Part shown: one piece after another, positions 15,734-24,494 of the stretch
Layout: every line of letters starts with the position of its first letter
How positions within the stretch are numbered: position 1 is the stretch's first letter
NCBI RefSeq assembly: GCF_030818485.1
Contig: NZ_JAUTAJ010000001.1
Span: 1-64,000 of the forward strand
DNA: 64,000 bases
Direction: 5' to 3'
Source of the DNA: Pseudoroseomonas cervicalis
GTDB lineage: Bacteria; Pseudomonadota; Alphaproteobacteria; Acetobacterales; Acetobacteraceae
Notes under the pieces: model-generated
What the model was told of the DNA's origin: nothing
What the model saw: only the letters and a program-made list of their open reading frames with translations
The model's database searches: none
Position numbers and translations under genes: made by a program

Positions 15734-15749
15734 TCAGGGTTTGCCCTGA
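15734..15749. promoter_or_regulatory. Candidate Lrp/PutR operator
   Basis: TCAGGGTTTGCCCTGA, a 6-bp perfect inverted repeat with a 4-base centre, lies in the 134-base divergent region 15 bases from the lrp start and 105 bases from putA. Symmetry and position suggest the regulator's binding site. Not verified. Confidence 0.45.
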
Positions 15750-15853
15750 TATCCTATGGCAGAACGGCCAAAACGTCACGTAGGGATCCGGCGCGGCACG
15801 GCGTAGCCTTTTCTTCCGATCCCGGCGGCCGCGCCGGAGCCTGGAGAGCCTGG

Positions 15854-18800
15854 ATGCGCCCCGCCGACGCCCCTTCCCCCGCCCCCTTCGCCGCCTTCCT
15901 GGCCGATGCCGCGCCGCGCGACGCGCTGCGCCGCGCCATCACCGCCGCGACCCGCCTTCCGGAGCCGGACTGCCTGCCGAAGCTGATTGAGGCCGCCCGC
16001 CTCTCCCCCGCCGAGCGGCAGGCCAGCGGCGCCCTGGCGCGCCGGCTGGTGGAGGCGCTGCGCGCCAAGCCGCAGCGCGGCGGGGTCGAGGCGCTGGTGC
16101 AGGAATTCTCCCTGTCCAGCCAGGAGGGCATCGCGCTGATGTGCCTGGCCGAGGCCCTGCTGCGCATCCCCGACGCGGCGACGCGCGACGCGCTGATCCG
16201 CGACAAGCTCGGCCATGGCGATTGGCGCGCGCATCTCGGCCAGTCGCCTTCGCTCTTCGTCAATGCGGCGACCTGGGGGCTGGTGGTCACCGGCAAGCTC
16301 ACGGGCCAGGGCGACAGCAGCCAGGGGCTGGGCGAGGCACTCACAAAACTGCTGGCCCGCGCCGGCGCGCCGGTGATCCGCCGCGGCGTCGACATCGCCA
16401 TGCGGCTGATGGGCGAGCAATTCGTCACCGGCCAGACCATCGACGCCGCCCTCTCGCGCGCCCGCAAGCTGGAGGCGAAGGGCTTCCGCTATTCCTACGA
16501 CATGCTGGGCGAGGCGGCGATGAACGCCGCCGATGCGGCGCGCTATCTCGGCGATTATGAGAAGGCGATCCATGCGATCGGCACCGCCTCGGCCGGGCGC
16601 GGGCTGATCGAGGGGCCGGGCATCTCGATCAAGCTCTCGGCGCTGCATCCGCGCTATGCCCGCGCCCAGCGCGCCCGCGTGCTGGCCGAGCTGCTGCCGC
16701 GGCTGCAGGGCCTGGCGCAGCTCGCGCGCCGCTACGATATCGGCCTCAACATCGATGCCGAGGAGGCCGACCGGCTGGAGCTGTCGCTGGAGCTGCTGGA
16801 GGGCCTTTGCCAGGACCCGGCGCTGGCGGGCTGGAACGGCATCGGCTTCGTCGTGCAGGCCTATCAGAAGCGCGCGCCCTATGTGCTCGACTGCGTCATC
16901 GACATGGCGCGGCGCAGCGGGCGGCGCATGATGGTGCGGCTGGTCAAGGGCGCCTATTGGGACAGCGAGATCAAGCGCGCGCAGCTCGACGGCCTCGCCG
17001 ATTTCCCTGTCTATACGCGCAAGATCCACACGGATGTTTCCTACCTCGCCTGCGCGCGCAAGCTGCTGGCGGCGCCGGACGCCATCTTCCCGCAATTCGC
17101 GACCCACAACGCGCTGACGCTCGCCGCCATCCACAGCATGGCCGACCCGGCGCGCTGGACGCCGGCGCAATACGAATTCCAGTGCCTGCACGGCATGGGC
17201 GAGCCGCTCTATGAGGAGGTGGTGGGGGCGGAGAAGCTGAACCGCCCCTGCCGCATCTACGCCCCCGTCGGCACGCATGAGACGCTGCTGGCCTATCTGG
17301 TGCGCCGGCTGCTGGAGAACGGCGCCAACACTTCCTTCGTCAACCGCATCCATGACAAGGCGGTGCCGGTCGCCGCGCTGCTCGAGGATCCGGTGGAGGC
17401 CGCCGCCGCGCTGAGCCCGGTCGGCCGGCCGCATGACCGCATCGCCGCCCCCCCTGCCCTGTTCGCGGATCGCCGCAATGCGCGCGGCTTCGACCTGGCC
17501 GATGAGGACGGGCTGGCCATGCTGGCCAGCGCCATGCGCGATGCCGCCGCGACGCCGCTGCGCGCCGCGCCGATGCCGCCCGCGCCCGGCGGCACGCTGC
17601 CCCCGCGCGAGATCCGCAACCCGGCCGATGCCGCCGATCTCGTCGGCCATGTCGAGGAGGCCGGCCCGGCCGCGCTGCACGCCGCGCTGGAGCGTGCCGA
17701 GGCCGCCGCCCCGGCCTGGGCGGCAACGCCCGCGGCGGACCGCGCCGCCCTGCTGGAACGCGCCGCCGACCTCATGGAGGCGCGCGCGCCCAAACTCTTC
17801 GCCACGCTGATCCGCGAGGCCGGCAAGTCGCTGCCCAATGCGGTGTCCGAGCTGCGCGAGGCGGTGGATTTCCTGCGCTACTACGCCACCCAGGCGCGCG
17901 CGCTGCAGGGTGAGGCGGCCCGCCCGCTCGGCCCGGTGCTGTGCATCTCGCCCTGGAACTTCCCGCTGGCGATCTTCACCGGCCAGGTCGCGGCGGCGCT
18001 GGCCGCCGGCAATGTGGTGCTGGCCAAGCCGGCCGAGGAGACGCCGCTGGTCGCCGCCCAGGCCATCGCCCTGCTGCACGAGGCCGGGCTACCCGAGGGC
18101 GCCGTGCAGCTGCTGCCCGGCGAGGGCGAGGTGGGCGCCGCGCTGGTCGGCGATGCGCGGGTGCAGGGGGTGATGTTCACCGGCTCCACCGAGGTGGCGC
18201 AGGCGATCCATCGCAGCCTGGCGCAGCGGCTCGGCCGCGATGGCCGCCCCGTGCCGCTGATCGCCGAGACCGGCGGGCAGAACGCCATGATCGTCGACAG
18301 CTCGGCCCTGCCGGAGCAGGTGGTGGCGGATGTGCTGGCCTCGGCCTTCGATAGCGCCGGGCAGCGCTGCTCGGCGCTGCGCGTGCTCTGTTTGCAGGAG
18401 GAGGCGGCGGAGCGCATCCTGACCATGCTGCGCGGCGCCATGGCGGAACTCTCGCTCGGCCGCACCGACGCGCTGTCCACCGATATCGGCCCGGTGATCA
18501 GCGAGGGCGCGCGCGCGGGCATCGAGGGCCACATCGCCGCGATGCGCGCGGCCGGCCGCCCGGTGCACGCCCTGCCGCTGCCGGAGGGCGCCGCGCGCGG
18601 GCATTTCGTGGCGCCGACGCTGATCGAGCTGGACAGTCTTTCCTCCCTCACGCGCGAGGTGTTCGGCCCCGTGCTGCATGTGCTGCGCTGGCGGCGCGAG
18701 GCGCTGCCCGATCTGCTGCGCGACATCGCCTCCACCGGCTATGCGCTGACCTTCGGCCTGCACACGCGGCTCGACGAGACGGTGGCCGCACTCACCGAGG

Positions 18801-19540
18801 CGGCGCCGGCCGGCAATGTCTATGTCAACCGCAACATCATCGGCGCCGTGGTCGGCGTGCAGCCCTTCGGTGGCCATGCCCTCTCTGGCACCGGGCCGAA
18901 GGCGGGCGGGCCGCTCTATCTGCGCCGCCTGATGGTGGAGGCGCCCGCCGAGCCGCCGCTGCCCGCCGCGCCCGCCCCGGCACCCGCGGCGCTCGGCTTC
19001 CGCGACTGGCTGGCGGCGAATGGCCAGACGGAGGCCGCCGCGCATTGCGCCGCCCAGGCGGCGCGCAGCCGGCTCGGCCTGGCGCTGGACCTTCCCGGGC
19101 CGGTCGGCGAGCGCAACCGCTATCTGCTGCAGCCGCGCGGCACGCTGCTCTGCCGCCCGGTGAGCGAGGCCGGGCTGTGGCGCCAGCTCGGCGCCGCTTT
19201 GGCCACCGGCAACCGCGTGGCGCTGCAGGCCGATTCTTTTCTGCTGGCGCGGGTGGAGGCGCTGCCGGAGGGGCTGCGCACCCGAATTGCGATCGCCGGC
19301 CCCGGCGTGCCGGCCGATTGCGATGCCGTGCTGGCGGAGGCCGAGGGCGCGGCGCTGCTCGCCCTGGCGGGCGCGCTGGCGGCGGCGGAGGGCGCGGTGC
19401 GCCCGCTGCTGGCCCTCAGCCCCGCCGCGCTGGCTGCCGGCGCCGACTACCCGCTGGAGCTGCTGCTGGCCGAGCGCTCCATCTCCATCAACACCGCCGC
19501 CGCCGGCGGCAATGCCAGCCTGATGCGGCTGGAGGCCTAG
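15854..19540 (+). CDS. putA: Bifunctional proline dehydrogenase/P5C dehydrogenase PutA
   Basis: 1228 residues. An N-terminal helical region is followed by the FAD-dependent proline dehydrogenase barrel (about 120-490; GPGISIKLSALHPRY, NIDAEEADRLE, VRLVKGAYWD, FATHN). The P5C dehydrogenase domain (about 560-1010) has SPWNFPLAIFTGQ, ETGGQNAMIVD and catalytic Cys839 in GQRCSALR. A C-terminal ALDH-like tail (about 1030-1228) marks the longer PutA class. The ribbon-helix-helix DNA-binding domain of trifunctional PutA is absent. The enzyme converts proline to glutamate with channelling of P5C. Preceded by GGAGAG. Confidence 0.97.
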   Translation: MRPADAPSPAPFAAFLADAAPRDALRRAITAATRLPEPDCLPKLIEAARLSPAERQASGALARRLVEALRAKPQRGGVEALVQEFSLSSQEGIALMCLAEALLRIPDAATRDALIRDKLGHGDWRAHLGQSPSLFVNAATWGLVVTGKLTGQGDSSQGLGEALTKLLARAGAPVIRRGVDIAMRLMGEQFVTGQTIDAALSRARKLEAKGFRYSYDMLGEAAMNAADAARYLGDYEKAIHAIGTASAGRGLIEGPGISIKLSALHPRYARAQRARVLAELLPRLQGLAQLARRYDIGLNIDAEEADRLELSLELLEGLCQDPALAGWNGIGFVVQAYQKRAPYVLDCVIDMARRSGRRMMVRLVKGAYWDSEIKRAQLDGLADFPVYTRKIHTDVSYLACARKLLAAPDAIFPQFATHNALTLAAIHSMADPARWTPAQYEFQCLHGMGEPLYEEVVGAEKLNRPCRIYAPVGTHETLLAYLVRRLLENGANTSFVNRIHDKAVPVAALLEDPVEAAAALSPVGRPHDRIAAPPALFADRRNARGFDLADEDGLAMLASAMRDAAATPLRAAPMPPAPGGTLPPREIRNPADAADLVGHVEEAGPAALHAALERAEAAAPAWAATPAADRAALLERAADLMEARAPKLFATLIREAGKSLPNAVSELREAVDFLRYYATQARALQGEAARPLGPVLCISPWNFPLAIFTGQVAAALAAGNVVLAKPAEETPLVAAQAIALLHEAGLPEGAVQLLPGEGEVGAALVGDARVQGVMFTGSTEVAQAIHRSLAQRLGRDGRPVPLIAETGGQNAMIVDSSALPEQVVADVLASAFDSAGQRCSALRVLCLQEEAAERILTMLRGAMAELSLGRTDALSTDIGPVISEGARAGIEGHIAAMRAAGRPVHALPLPEGAARGHFVAPTLIELDSLSSLTREVFGPVLHVLRWRREALPDLLRDIASTGYALTFGLHTRLDETVAALTEAAPAGNVYVNRNIIGAVVGVQPFGGHALSGTGPKAGGPLYLRRLMVEAPAEPPLPAAPAPAPAALGFRDWLAANGQTEAAAHCAAQAARSRLGLALDLPGPVGERNRYLLQPRGTLLCRPVSEAGLWRQLGAALATGNRVALQADSFLLARVEALPEGLRTRIAIAGPGVPADCDAVLAEAEGAALLALAGALAAAEGAVRPLLALSPAALAAGADYPLELLLAERSISINTAAAGGNASLMRLEA

Positions 19541-19663
19541 CGGGATCGCGGTCGGGGCGCCACGGCGCACCCGGCCGCTTCCCTGGCATGCGCCAAAGCG
19601 GGTTCATGTCTCGTCAAGGAACGACCCGCAGACAGGCGCATCGCCTGCCGCTAGGGACTCGCC

Positions 19664-20545
19664 ATGGCCAGCTACAGCACCGCCTATTTCAACCTGCTCA
19701 CCCCGAACGGGGATGGCAGCTACGGCATCAATTACAGCGTCACCCAGCCCTCCACCCTGACAGAGTTTGGCGCAGGCAATGCCACCCTCGCGCCGGGCGA
19801 GCAGCTGTCGCACAACATGTTCGGCATCGTCACCTATCTGGGCTATTCCGGCGATGGTGTCGTCGTGCTGCTGGACGATGGCGAAACCCATTTCCTGCTT
19901 TCCGAAACGCCGCGCAGCCTGTCCGACACCGTCACCCCGACCGCCGCGGACTACGCCATCTGCTTCCTGGCCGGCACCGCCATCGCCTGTGAGGGCGGCG
20001 AGCGCGCGGTGGAGGAGCTCGCCATCGGCGACCGGGTGCGCTGTGCCGATGGTTCGCTGCAGGCGGTGCGCTGGATCGGCCGGCAGAGCATCGTCAGCCG
20101 CTTCGCCGACCCTGCCCGCGCCGCGCCCATCCGCATCCGCGCCGGGGCCCTGGCCGAGGGGCTGCCGCAGCGCGACCTGCTGGTCTCGCCCGACCACGCG
20201 CTGCTGCTCGACGGGCTGCTGGTGCAGGCGCATGCGCTGGTCAATGGCCACAGCATCCGCCAGGAGCCCTGGCCGGCCGAGCGCTTCACCTACTACCATG
20301 TCGAGCTGGCCGCGCACGGGCTGCTGCTGGCCGAGGGCACGCCGGCGGAAAGCTTCGTCGACAACGTCACCCGCGCCCGCTTCGACAATCACGCCGAGTT
20401 CCTGGCCCTCTATGGCGCGAGACCGGAGCCGACCGGCGAGATGGCGCTGCCGCGCGTGAAGTCGCAGCGCCAGCTGCCCGCCGCGCTGCGCGCCCGGCTG
20501 GCGGCGCGCGCCGCGCAGCTCGCCCCGCTGGCCGAGGCCGCCTGA
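19664..20545 (+). CDS. Hint (hedgehog/intein) domain protein
   Basis: 293 residues; AGGGA precedes the ATG. The N-terminal 100 residues are a beta-rich module. A Hint_2-type domain follows from CFLAGTAIACEGGERAVEELAIGDRV, with the nucleophilic Cys at about residue 106 and RWIGRQ. The block around LLVSPDHALLLDGLLVQA supplies the conserved His residues. In bacteria such single Hint domains occur at the C-termini of secreted or surface proteins and may autoprocess. The C-terminal extension is Ala/Arg-rich. No signal peptide or exported partner is evident. Confidence 0.85.
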   Translation: MASYSTAYFNLLTPNGDGSYGINYSVTQPSTLTEFGAGNATLAPGEQLSHNMFGIVTYLGYSGDGVVVLLDDGETHFLLSETPRSLSDTVTPTAADYAICFLAGTAIACEGGERAVEELAIGDRVRCADGSLQAVRWIGRQSIVSRFADPARAAPIRIRAGALAEGLPQRDLLVSPDHALLLDGLLVQAHALVNGHSIRQEPWPAERFTYYHVELAAHGLLLAEGTPAESFVDNVTRARFDNHAEFLALYGARPEPTGEMALPRVKSQRQLPAALRARLAARAAQLAPLAEAA

Positions 20546-20551
20546 CCGGCA

Positions 20552-20579
20552 CCGGGCGGCGGATCGCCCCGCCGCCCGG
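20552..20579. terminator. Hairpin between convergent genes
   Basis: 10-bp perfect stem (CCGGGCGGCG at 20552-20561, complement at 20570-20579) with an 8-base loop, between the Hint-protein stop and the stop of the oppositely oriented PEP mutase-family gene. Probable shared transcription end. Confidence 0.55.
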
Positions 20580-20580
20580 C

Positions 20581-21456
20581 TCAGCCGCCGAATTCCTCCG
20601 CCCAGCCTTGCTGCTCGGCGAGCCCGACCACGGCCGCGAACTCGGCATAGCTCGCCATGGCGGGCGCGCGGGAGGCCGTGCTGCCCTCGCACCGCAGCGC
20701 GGCCAGCGTCTCGCCGATGGCGCGGATCGCGGTGAACAAGGTGGAGACGGCGTAGAGCGCCAGGCTGAACCCCATCTGCTGCAGTTCCTCGGCGCGCAGC
20801 GCGACGGTCTCGGTGCCGTCGACGATGCTGACCACCTTGGGGCCCGGCAGAGCGCGGGCGATCTCCTCCAGCTCGGCGAGGCGCTTCACGCCATCGACGA
20901 AGACCAGATCCACCCCCGCATCCTGGTAGCGCCGGGCGCGGTCCAGCGCCTCCGCCATGCCCATGGCCGGCAGCGCATCGGTGCGGCCGATCACCAGCAG
21001 CTTCTCCGCCCCGCGGGCGGCGAGCGCGGCGCGCAGGCGCAGCGCCGCCTCCTCGGCCGGCACCAGGCGGATGCCGGCCAGCTGGCCGCAGCGCTTCGGG
21101 CTCTGCTGGTCCTCCAGATGCAGGGCGGCCACCCCGGCCTGGGCGTAGTCCTGCACCGTGCGGCGGATGTTCAGCACGCCGCCATAGCCGGTGTCGGCAT
21201 CGGCGATGACGGGGATGGTGACGGCGCGCGTCAGGTCGCGCGCCTGCGCCACCATCTCGCTGCCGCTCATCAAGCCGAGATCGGGCAGGCCGAGCCGCGC
21301 CGCATTGGCACCGAGCCCGGTCATGTAGAGCGCCGGGAAACCGGCCTGCGCGATCATGCGCGCGGTCAGCGCATCCGGCGCGCCCGGCGCCATCACCAGC
21401 CCCTGGGCCAGCGCGGCGCGCAGCGCCTCCGCCGGATGCGGCCTTGCCTGAGACAT
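20581..21456 (-). CDS. Isocitrate lyase/PEP mutase family enzyme
   Basis: 291 residues; GGGAGGAACAC precedes the ATG. TIM-barrel motifs of the superfamily: GAPDALTARMIAQAGFPALYMTG, PVIADADTGYGG (metal-binding Asp), HLEDQQSPKRCGQL, and VIGRTDA. The active-site loop is KRCGQ instead of the usual K(K/R)CGH of methylisocitrate lyases, keeping the Cys but changing the His. Members cleave or rearrange C-C or C-P bonds of oxo-acids (methylisocitrate lyase, oxaloacetate decarboxylase, carboxyPEP mutase). Substrate not assignable. Confidence 0.85.
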   Translation of the reverse strand: MSQARPHPAEALRAALAQGLVMAPGAPDALTARMIAQAGFPALYMTGLGANAARLGLPDLGLMSGSEMVAQARDLTRAVTIPVIADADTGYGGVLNIRRTVQDYAQAGVAALHLEDQQSPKRCGQLAGIRLVPAEEAALRLRAALAARGAEKLLVIGRTDALPAMGMAEALDRARRYQDAGVDLVFVDGVKRLAELEEIARALPGPKVVSIVDGTETVALRAEELQQMGFSLALYAVSTLFTAIRAIGETLAALRCEGSTASRAPAMASYAEFAAVVGLAEQQGWAEEFGG

Positions 21457-21525
21457 GTGTTCCTCCCATGCTTGCTTGGCCGCCAGCCTCACGCGGCGGG
21501 GCGGCGTGCGCAAGCGGGGGGGAGA

Positions 21526-22941
21526 TCAGCGCGGCCGCGTCCAGGCGCCGCGCCACAGCGCAAGCGCCAGCGTGCTGCCATACAGCACCAGGCCAAGGGC
21601 GGCGGCGAGGAACAGCGCCGCCAGCGAGCCGGTGAGGTGCAGCGCCAGCCAGCCGCCGCCAAGCGCCACCACCATGCGCAGGAAGCCGCTGGCCAGCGGC
21701 CAGCCCAGCCGCCCGGCGCCCTGCGAGGCGAAGTAGAGCGCCAGCCCCAGCCCGAAGAAGCCATAGGCCGGCCCGACCAGCCGCAGATACAGGCTGCCGG
21801 TCTGCAGCATCGCCGGCTCGGCGCTGAACAGCGACAGCCAGGCGACCGGCCAGAGCGCGGCGAGCAGCCCGATCGTGCCGGTGATGAGGAAGGCAACGGC
21901 GCCGCCGGTGAAGGCGATGCGCAAGGCGCGCTGCGGCTGGCCGGCGCCGATATTGGTGCCGACCAGCGCCACCAGCGGCGCGCCCAGCCCGAAGGCCAGC
22001 GGCACCAGCAGATATTCCAGCCGCGCGCCGGTGCCGAAGCCGGCCACCGCGTCGCGCCCCGCCTGGGCGGCGACCATGCCGGTCAGCAGCGCGATGGTGA
22101 CGTTGGTCTGCAGCGAGGAGACGGCGCCGACCGCGCCGATGCGCAGGATGTCGGCCAGCGGCGCCCAGCGCGGCCGCACCGAGCGCAGCCGCGCCAGGTT
22201 GCGTCCGGACAGCACATACCAGCCGAGCACGACAACCCCCATGACGTAGAAGGCGACCAGCGCCAGCCCGCCGCCGGCGATGCCGAAGCCCGGCAGCGGG
22301 CCGAGCCCGTAGATCAGCAGCGGCGAGAGCGGCACCAGCAGCGCGACGCCGGCGCAGATCACCAGCGCCGGCACCAGCATGTTGCCGGTGCCGCGGATCA
22401 CGCTGGCCAGCCCGTTCATCAGCCAGAGCAGCGGATTGCCCAGGAAGACGATGTCGGAATAGGCCAGCGCCGCCTGCAGCGCCCCGCCCTCCGCCCCCAT
22501 GGCGCGGTACAGCGCCTCGCCCCAGAGCAGCATGGCCAGGGAAAAGAAAAGGCCGATCGCCGTGCTGGCCAGCAGCGCGTGCAGCACCAGCGCATCGGCG
22601 GCATCCCGCCGCCCGGCGCCCAGCGCCCGGGCGATGGCGGAGGAAATGCCGCCGCCCAGCGCGCCGGCCGAGATCATCTGCATCAGCATCACCGGCGGGA
22701 AGACCAGCGCCATGCCGGCCAGCGCATCGGTGCCCAGGCGGGCGATCCACCAGGTCTCGATCAGGCCCGTCGAGGCCTGGGCCAGCATGATCAGCAGGTT
22801 GGGCCAGGCCATGCGCAGCAGCATGGGCAGGATCGGGTCCTGCAGCATGCGCCGGGTGCGCGGGTCGAGGGCGCGGGCCGGCGGGGGCGGCGCCGCCCCT
22901 GCCTCCACCAGGCCGGCGGCGGCCGGCAGCACCGCGCTCAC
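21526..22941 (-). CDS. MATE-family efflux transporter
   Basis: 471 residues with about 12 hydrophobic helices in two similar halves. The N-terminus is soluble and Pro/Ala-rich for about 30 residues. Motifs include MAWPNLLIMLAQASTGLIETWW and GTNIGAG in the second half, both common in MATE (NorM/DinF type) sodium- or proton-coupled drug exporters. The GTG start at 22941 overlaps the upstream SDR stop (GTGA), so translation is coupled. Controlled with the SDR probably by the divergent TetR protein. Substrate unknown. Confidence 0.88.
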   Translation of the reverse strand: MSAVLPAAAGLVEAGAAPPPPARALDPRTRRMLQDPILPMLLRMAWPNLLIMLAQASTGLIETWWIARLGTDALAGMALVFPPVMLMQMISAGALGGGISSAIARALGAGRRDAADALVLHALLASTAIGLFFSLAMLLWGEALYRAMGAEGGALQAALAYSDIVFLGNPLLWLMNGLASVIRGTGNMLVPALVICAGVALLVPLSPLLIYGLGPLPGFGIAGGGLALVAFYVMGVVVLGWYVLSGRNLARLRSVRPRWAPLADILRIGAVGAVSSLQTNVTIALLTGMVAAQAGRDAVAGFGTGARLEYLLVPLAFGLGAPLVALVGTNIGAGQPQRALRIAFTGGAVAFLITGTIGLLAALWPVAWLSLFSAEPAMLQTGSLYLRLVGPAYGFFGLGLALYFASQGAGRLGWPLASGFLRMVVALGGGWLALHLTGSLAALFLAAALGLVLYGSTLALALWRGAWTRPR

Positions 22942-23738
22942 GCCGCGGCCGGCAGGTAGCGCGGCGCCGGGGTGTCGCGCGACAGGTTGGGCGCCAGGGC
23001 CAGCCGCGCCGCCTCCACCGCCTGCCAATCGGCGAGCTCGGGCAGGGAGGGGATGGTGACCAGCTCCCCGGCATCCAGCCCGGCCAGCGCGGCATCGACC
23101 ATCGCCTCCGGCGCCATCACCATCCCGGCGGGGAAGCTGGCGAGGTCGACGCCCGCGCTGTCCCAGATCGGGGTGCGGGTGGCGCCGGGCAGCACCGCCT
23201 GCACCCGCACGGCGCTGCCCTGCAGCTCCGCCGCCAGCCCCTGGCTCAGCACCAGCAGGAAGGCCTTGCTGGCGGCATAGGCGCCGTTGAACAGCTCCGG
23301 CGCCACGGCCAGCACCGAGGCGATATTGACCAGCGTGCCGCCGCCCCGCGCCTGGAAGGCCGACGCCGCCGCCTGCGCCAGCCGCGCCGCCGCCAGCACA
23401 TTGAGCTGCAGCATGGCGCCGAGCCGCGCCGGATCGGTCTGCAGCACGCCGCCCGCCTGGGCCATGCCGGCATTGTTCACCAGCAGGGTGATGGCGGCAT
23501 CGTCGCGCAGCCTGGCGGCCAGCGCCTCCACCGCCGCCGGGTCCTGCAGATCGGCGGCCAGGGTCTCGACCTGGCGGCCGGTCTCGCGGCGCAGCCGCCC
23601 GGCCAGCGCCTCCAGCCGCGCGGCGCCGCGGGCGACCAGCAGCAGGTCATGGCCGCGCCGCGCCAGGCGCTCGGCATAGACGGCGCCGATGCCGGAGGAG
23701 GCGCCGGTGACCAGGGCAATATTGGAGGGGGAGGACAT
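22938..23738 (-). CDS. Short-chain dehydrogenase/reductase
   Basis: 266 residues from the ATG at 23738 (GGAG 7 bases before). TGASSGIG at residue 12, NNAGMAQ about residue 88, catalytic Ser in VNIASVLA and YAASK near residue 155 complete the classical SDR active site. PGATRTPIW follows. First gene of a two-gene operon with the MATE exporter, and divergent to a TetR regulator; together they look like an inducible detoxification unit: modify, then export. Confidence 0.9.
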   Translation of the reverse strand: MSSPSNIALVTGASSGIGAVYAERLARRGHDLLLVARGAARLEALAGRLRRETGRQVETLAADLQDPAAVEALAARLRDDAAITLLVNNAGMAQAGGVLQTDPARLGAMLQLNVLAAARLAQAAASAFQARGGGTLVNIASVLAVAPELFNGAYAASKAFLLVLSQGLAAELQGSAVRVQAVLPGATRTPIWDSAGVDLASFPAGMVMAPEAMVDAALAGLDAGELVTIPSLPELADWQAVEAARLALAPNLSRDTPAPRYLPAAA

Positions 23739-23778
23739 GGGAGGACTCCGCGACGGGTTTTGATGGCGATCGTAATCT

Positions 23779-23807
23779 TTGACATTGATGGCGAGCGCCA
23801 CTAAATC
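23779..23807 (+). promoter_or_regulatory. Probable sigma70 promoter of the tetR gene
   Basis: TTGACA at 23779-23784 and TAAATC at 23802-23807 with a 17-base spacer, 43 bases upstream of the TetR start in an unusually AT-rich stretch. A direct repeat GATGGCGA (23762-23769 and 23788-23795) could be a repressor half-site. Confidence 0.5.
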
Positions 23808-23849
23808 CTGTCAAGCGGTTTCACGCCGCATCGCAGCAGGAGGCAGGCC

Positions 23850-24485
23850 ATGCGGGTGTCCCGCGAACAGGCGGCGGAGAACCGGGCGCGCATCCTGGAA
23901 CAGGCCTCGCGGCTGTTCCGCGAGCGCGGCCTGTCGGGGGTCGGCGTCGATGCGCTGTCGGAGGCGGCGGGGCTGACCCATGGCGGGCTGTACAGCCGCT
24001 TCGGCTCGAAGGAGCGGCTGGCGGCGGCGGCGCTGGAGGCGGCGCTGGAGCGCGGCCTGCTCCACCGCATCGGCAGCGAGGGCGGGCCGGAGCCGACGCT
24101 GGAGGCGGTGCTGGCGCGCTATCTCTCGCCCACGCATCGCGACGCGCCGGGCCAGGGCTGCGCCATGGCGGCGCTGGGCTGCGAGGTGTCGCGCCAGCCC
24201 CCTCCGGTGCGCCACGCCTTCACCGAGGGGCTGCGCCGCAAGATCGCGCCGCTGGCCGCGCTGCTGCCGGGCGGCAAGGGCCGGGCCCGAGAGGACCAGG
24301 CCCGAAAGGACCAGGCCAGCGAGGATCAGGCCCGGGAGGATCAGGCCCTGGCGCTGATGGCCGGCCTGGTCGGCGCCATGATGCTGGCGCGCGCGGTGGA
24401 TGATCCGGCGCTGTCCGACCGCATCCTGGAGGCCAGCCGCGCCGAATGGCGGCGCCGGCTGGCGGCGGCGGAGGACGCCGCCTGA
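23850..24485 (+). CDS. TetR-family transcriptional regulator
   Basis: 211 residues; GCAGGAGGCAGGCC precedes the ATG. N-terminal helix-turn-helix: NRARILEQASRLFRERGLSGVGVDALSEAAGLTHGGLYSRFGSKERL. The C-terminal ligand domain is of the YcdC/NemR-like kind (GQGCAMAALGCEVSRQ). Residues about 146-165 are a fourfold repeat of the pentapeptide AREDQ/ARKDQ/ASEDQ in a surface loop. Divergent to the SDR-MATE operon, which it probably represses. Confidence 0.9.
   Translation: MRVSREQAAENRARILEQASRLFRERGLSGVGVDALSEAAGLTHGGLYSRFGSKERLAAAALEAALERGLLHRIGSEGGPEPTLEAVLARYLSPTHRDAPGQGCAMAALGCEVSRQPPPVRHAFTEGLRRKIAPLAALLPGGKGRAREDQARKDQASEDQAREDQALALMAGLVGAMMLARAVDDPALSDRILEASRAEWRRRLAAAEDAA
24286..24345 (+). 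repeat. Four tandem 15-bp repeats inside the tetR gene
   Basis: Units at 24286, 24301, 24316 and 24331, of the type CCCGAGAGGACCAGG with one to four changes each. They encode a charged pentapeptide repeat. Being in frame multiples, copy-number change would lengthen or shorten the loop without breaking the protein. Confidence 0.85.
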
Positions 24486-24494
24486 CGGCCAGGC

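Noticed and set aside
19604..23095. 1163-codon open frame on the minus strand
   Set aside because: It runs antisense or out of frame through the Hint, PEP mutase, MATE and SDR genes, all of which have clear family motifs. Its product is Arg/Gly/Ala-rich with no recognisable domain; a GC artefact.
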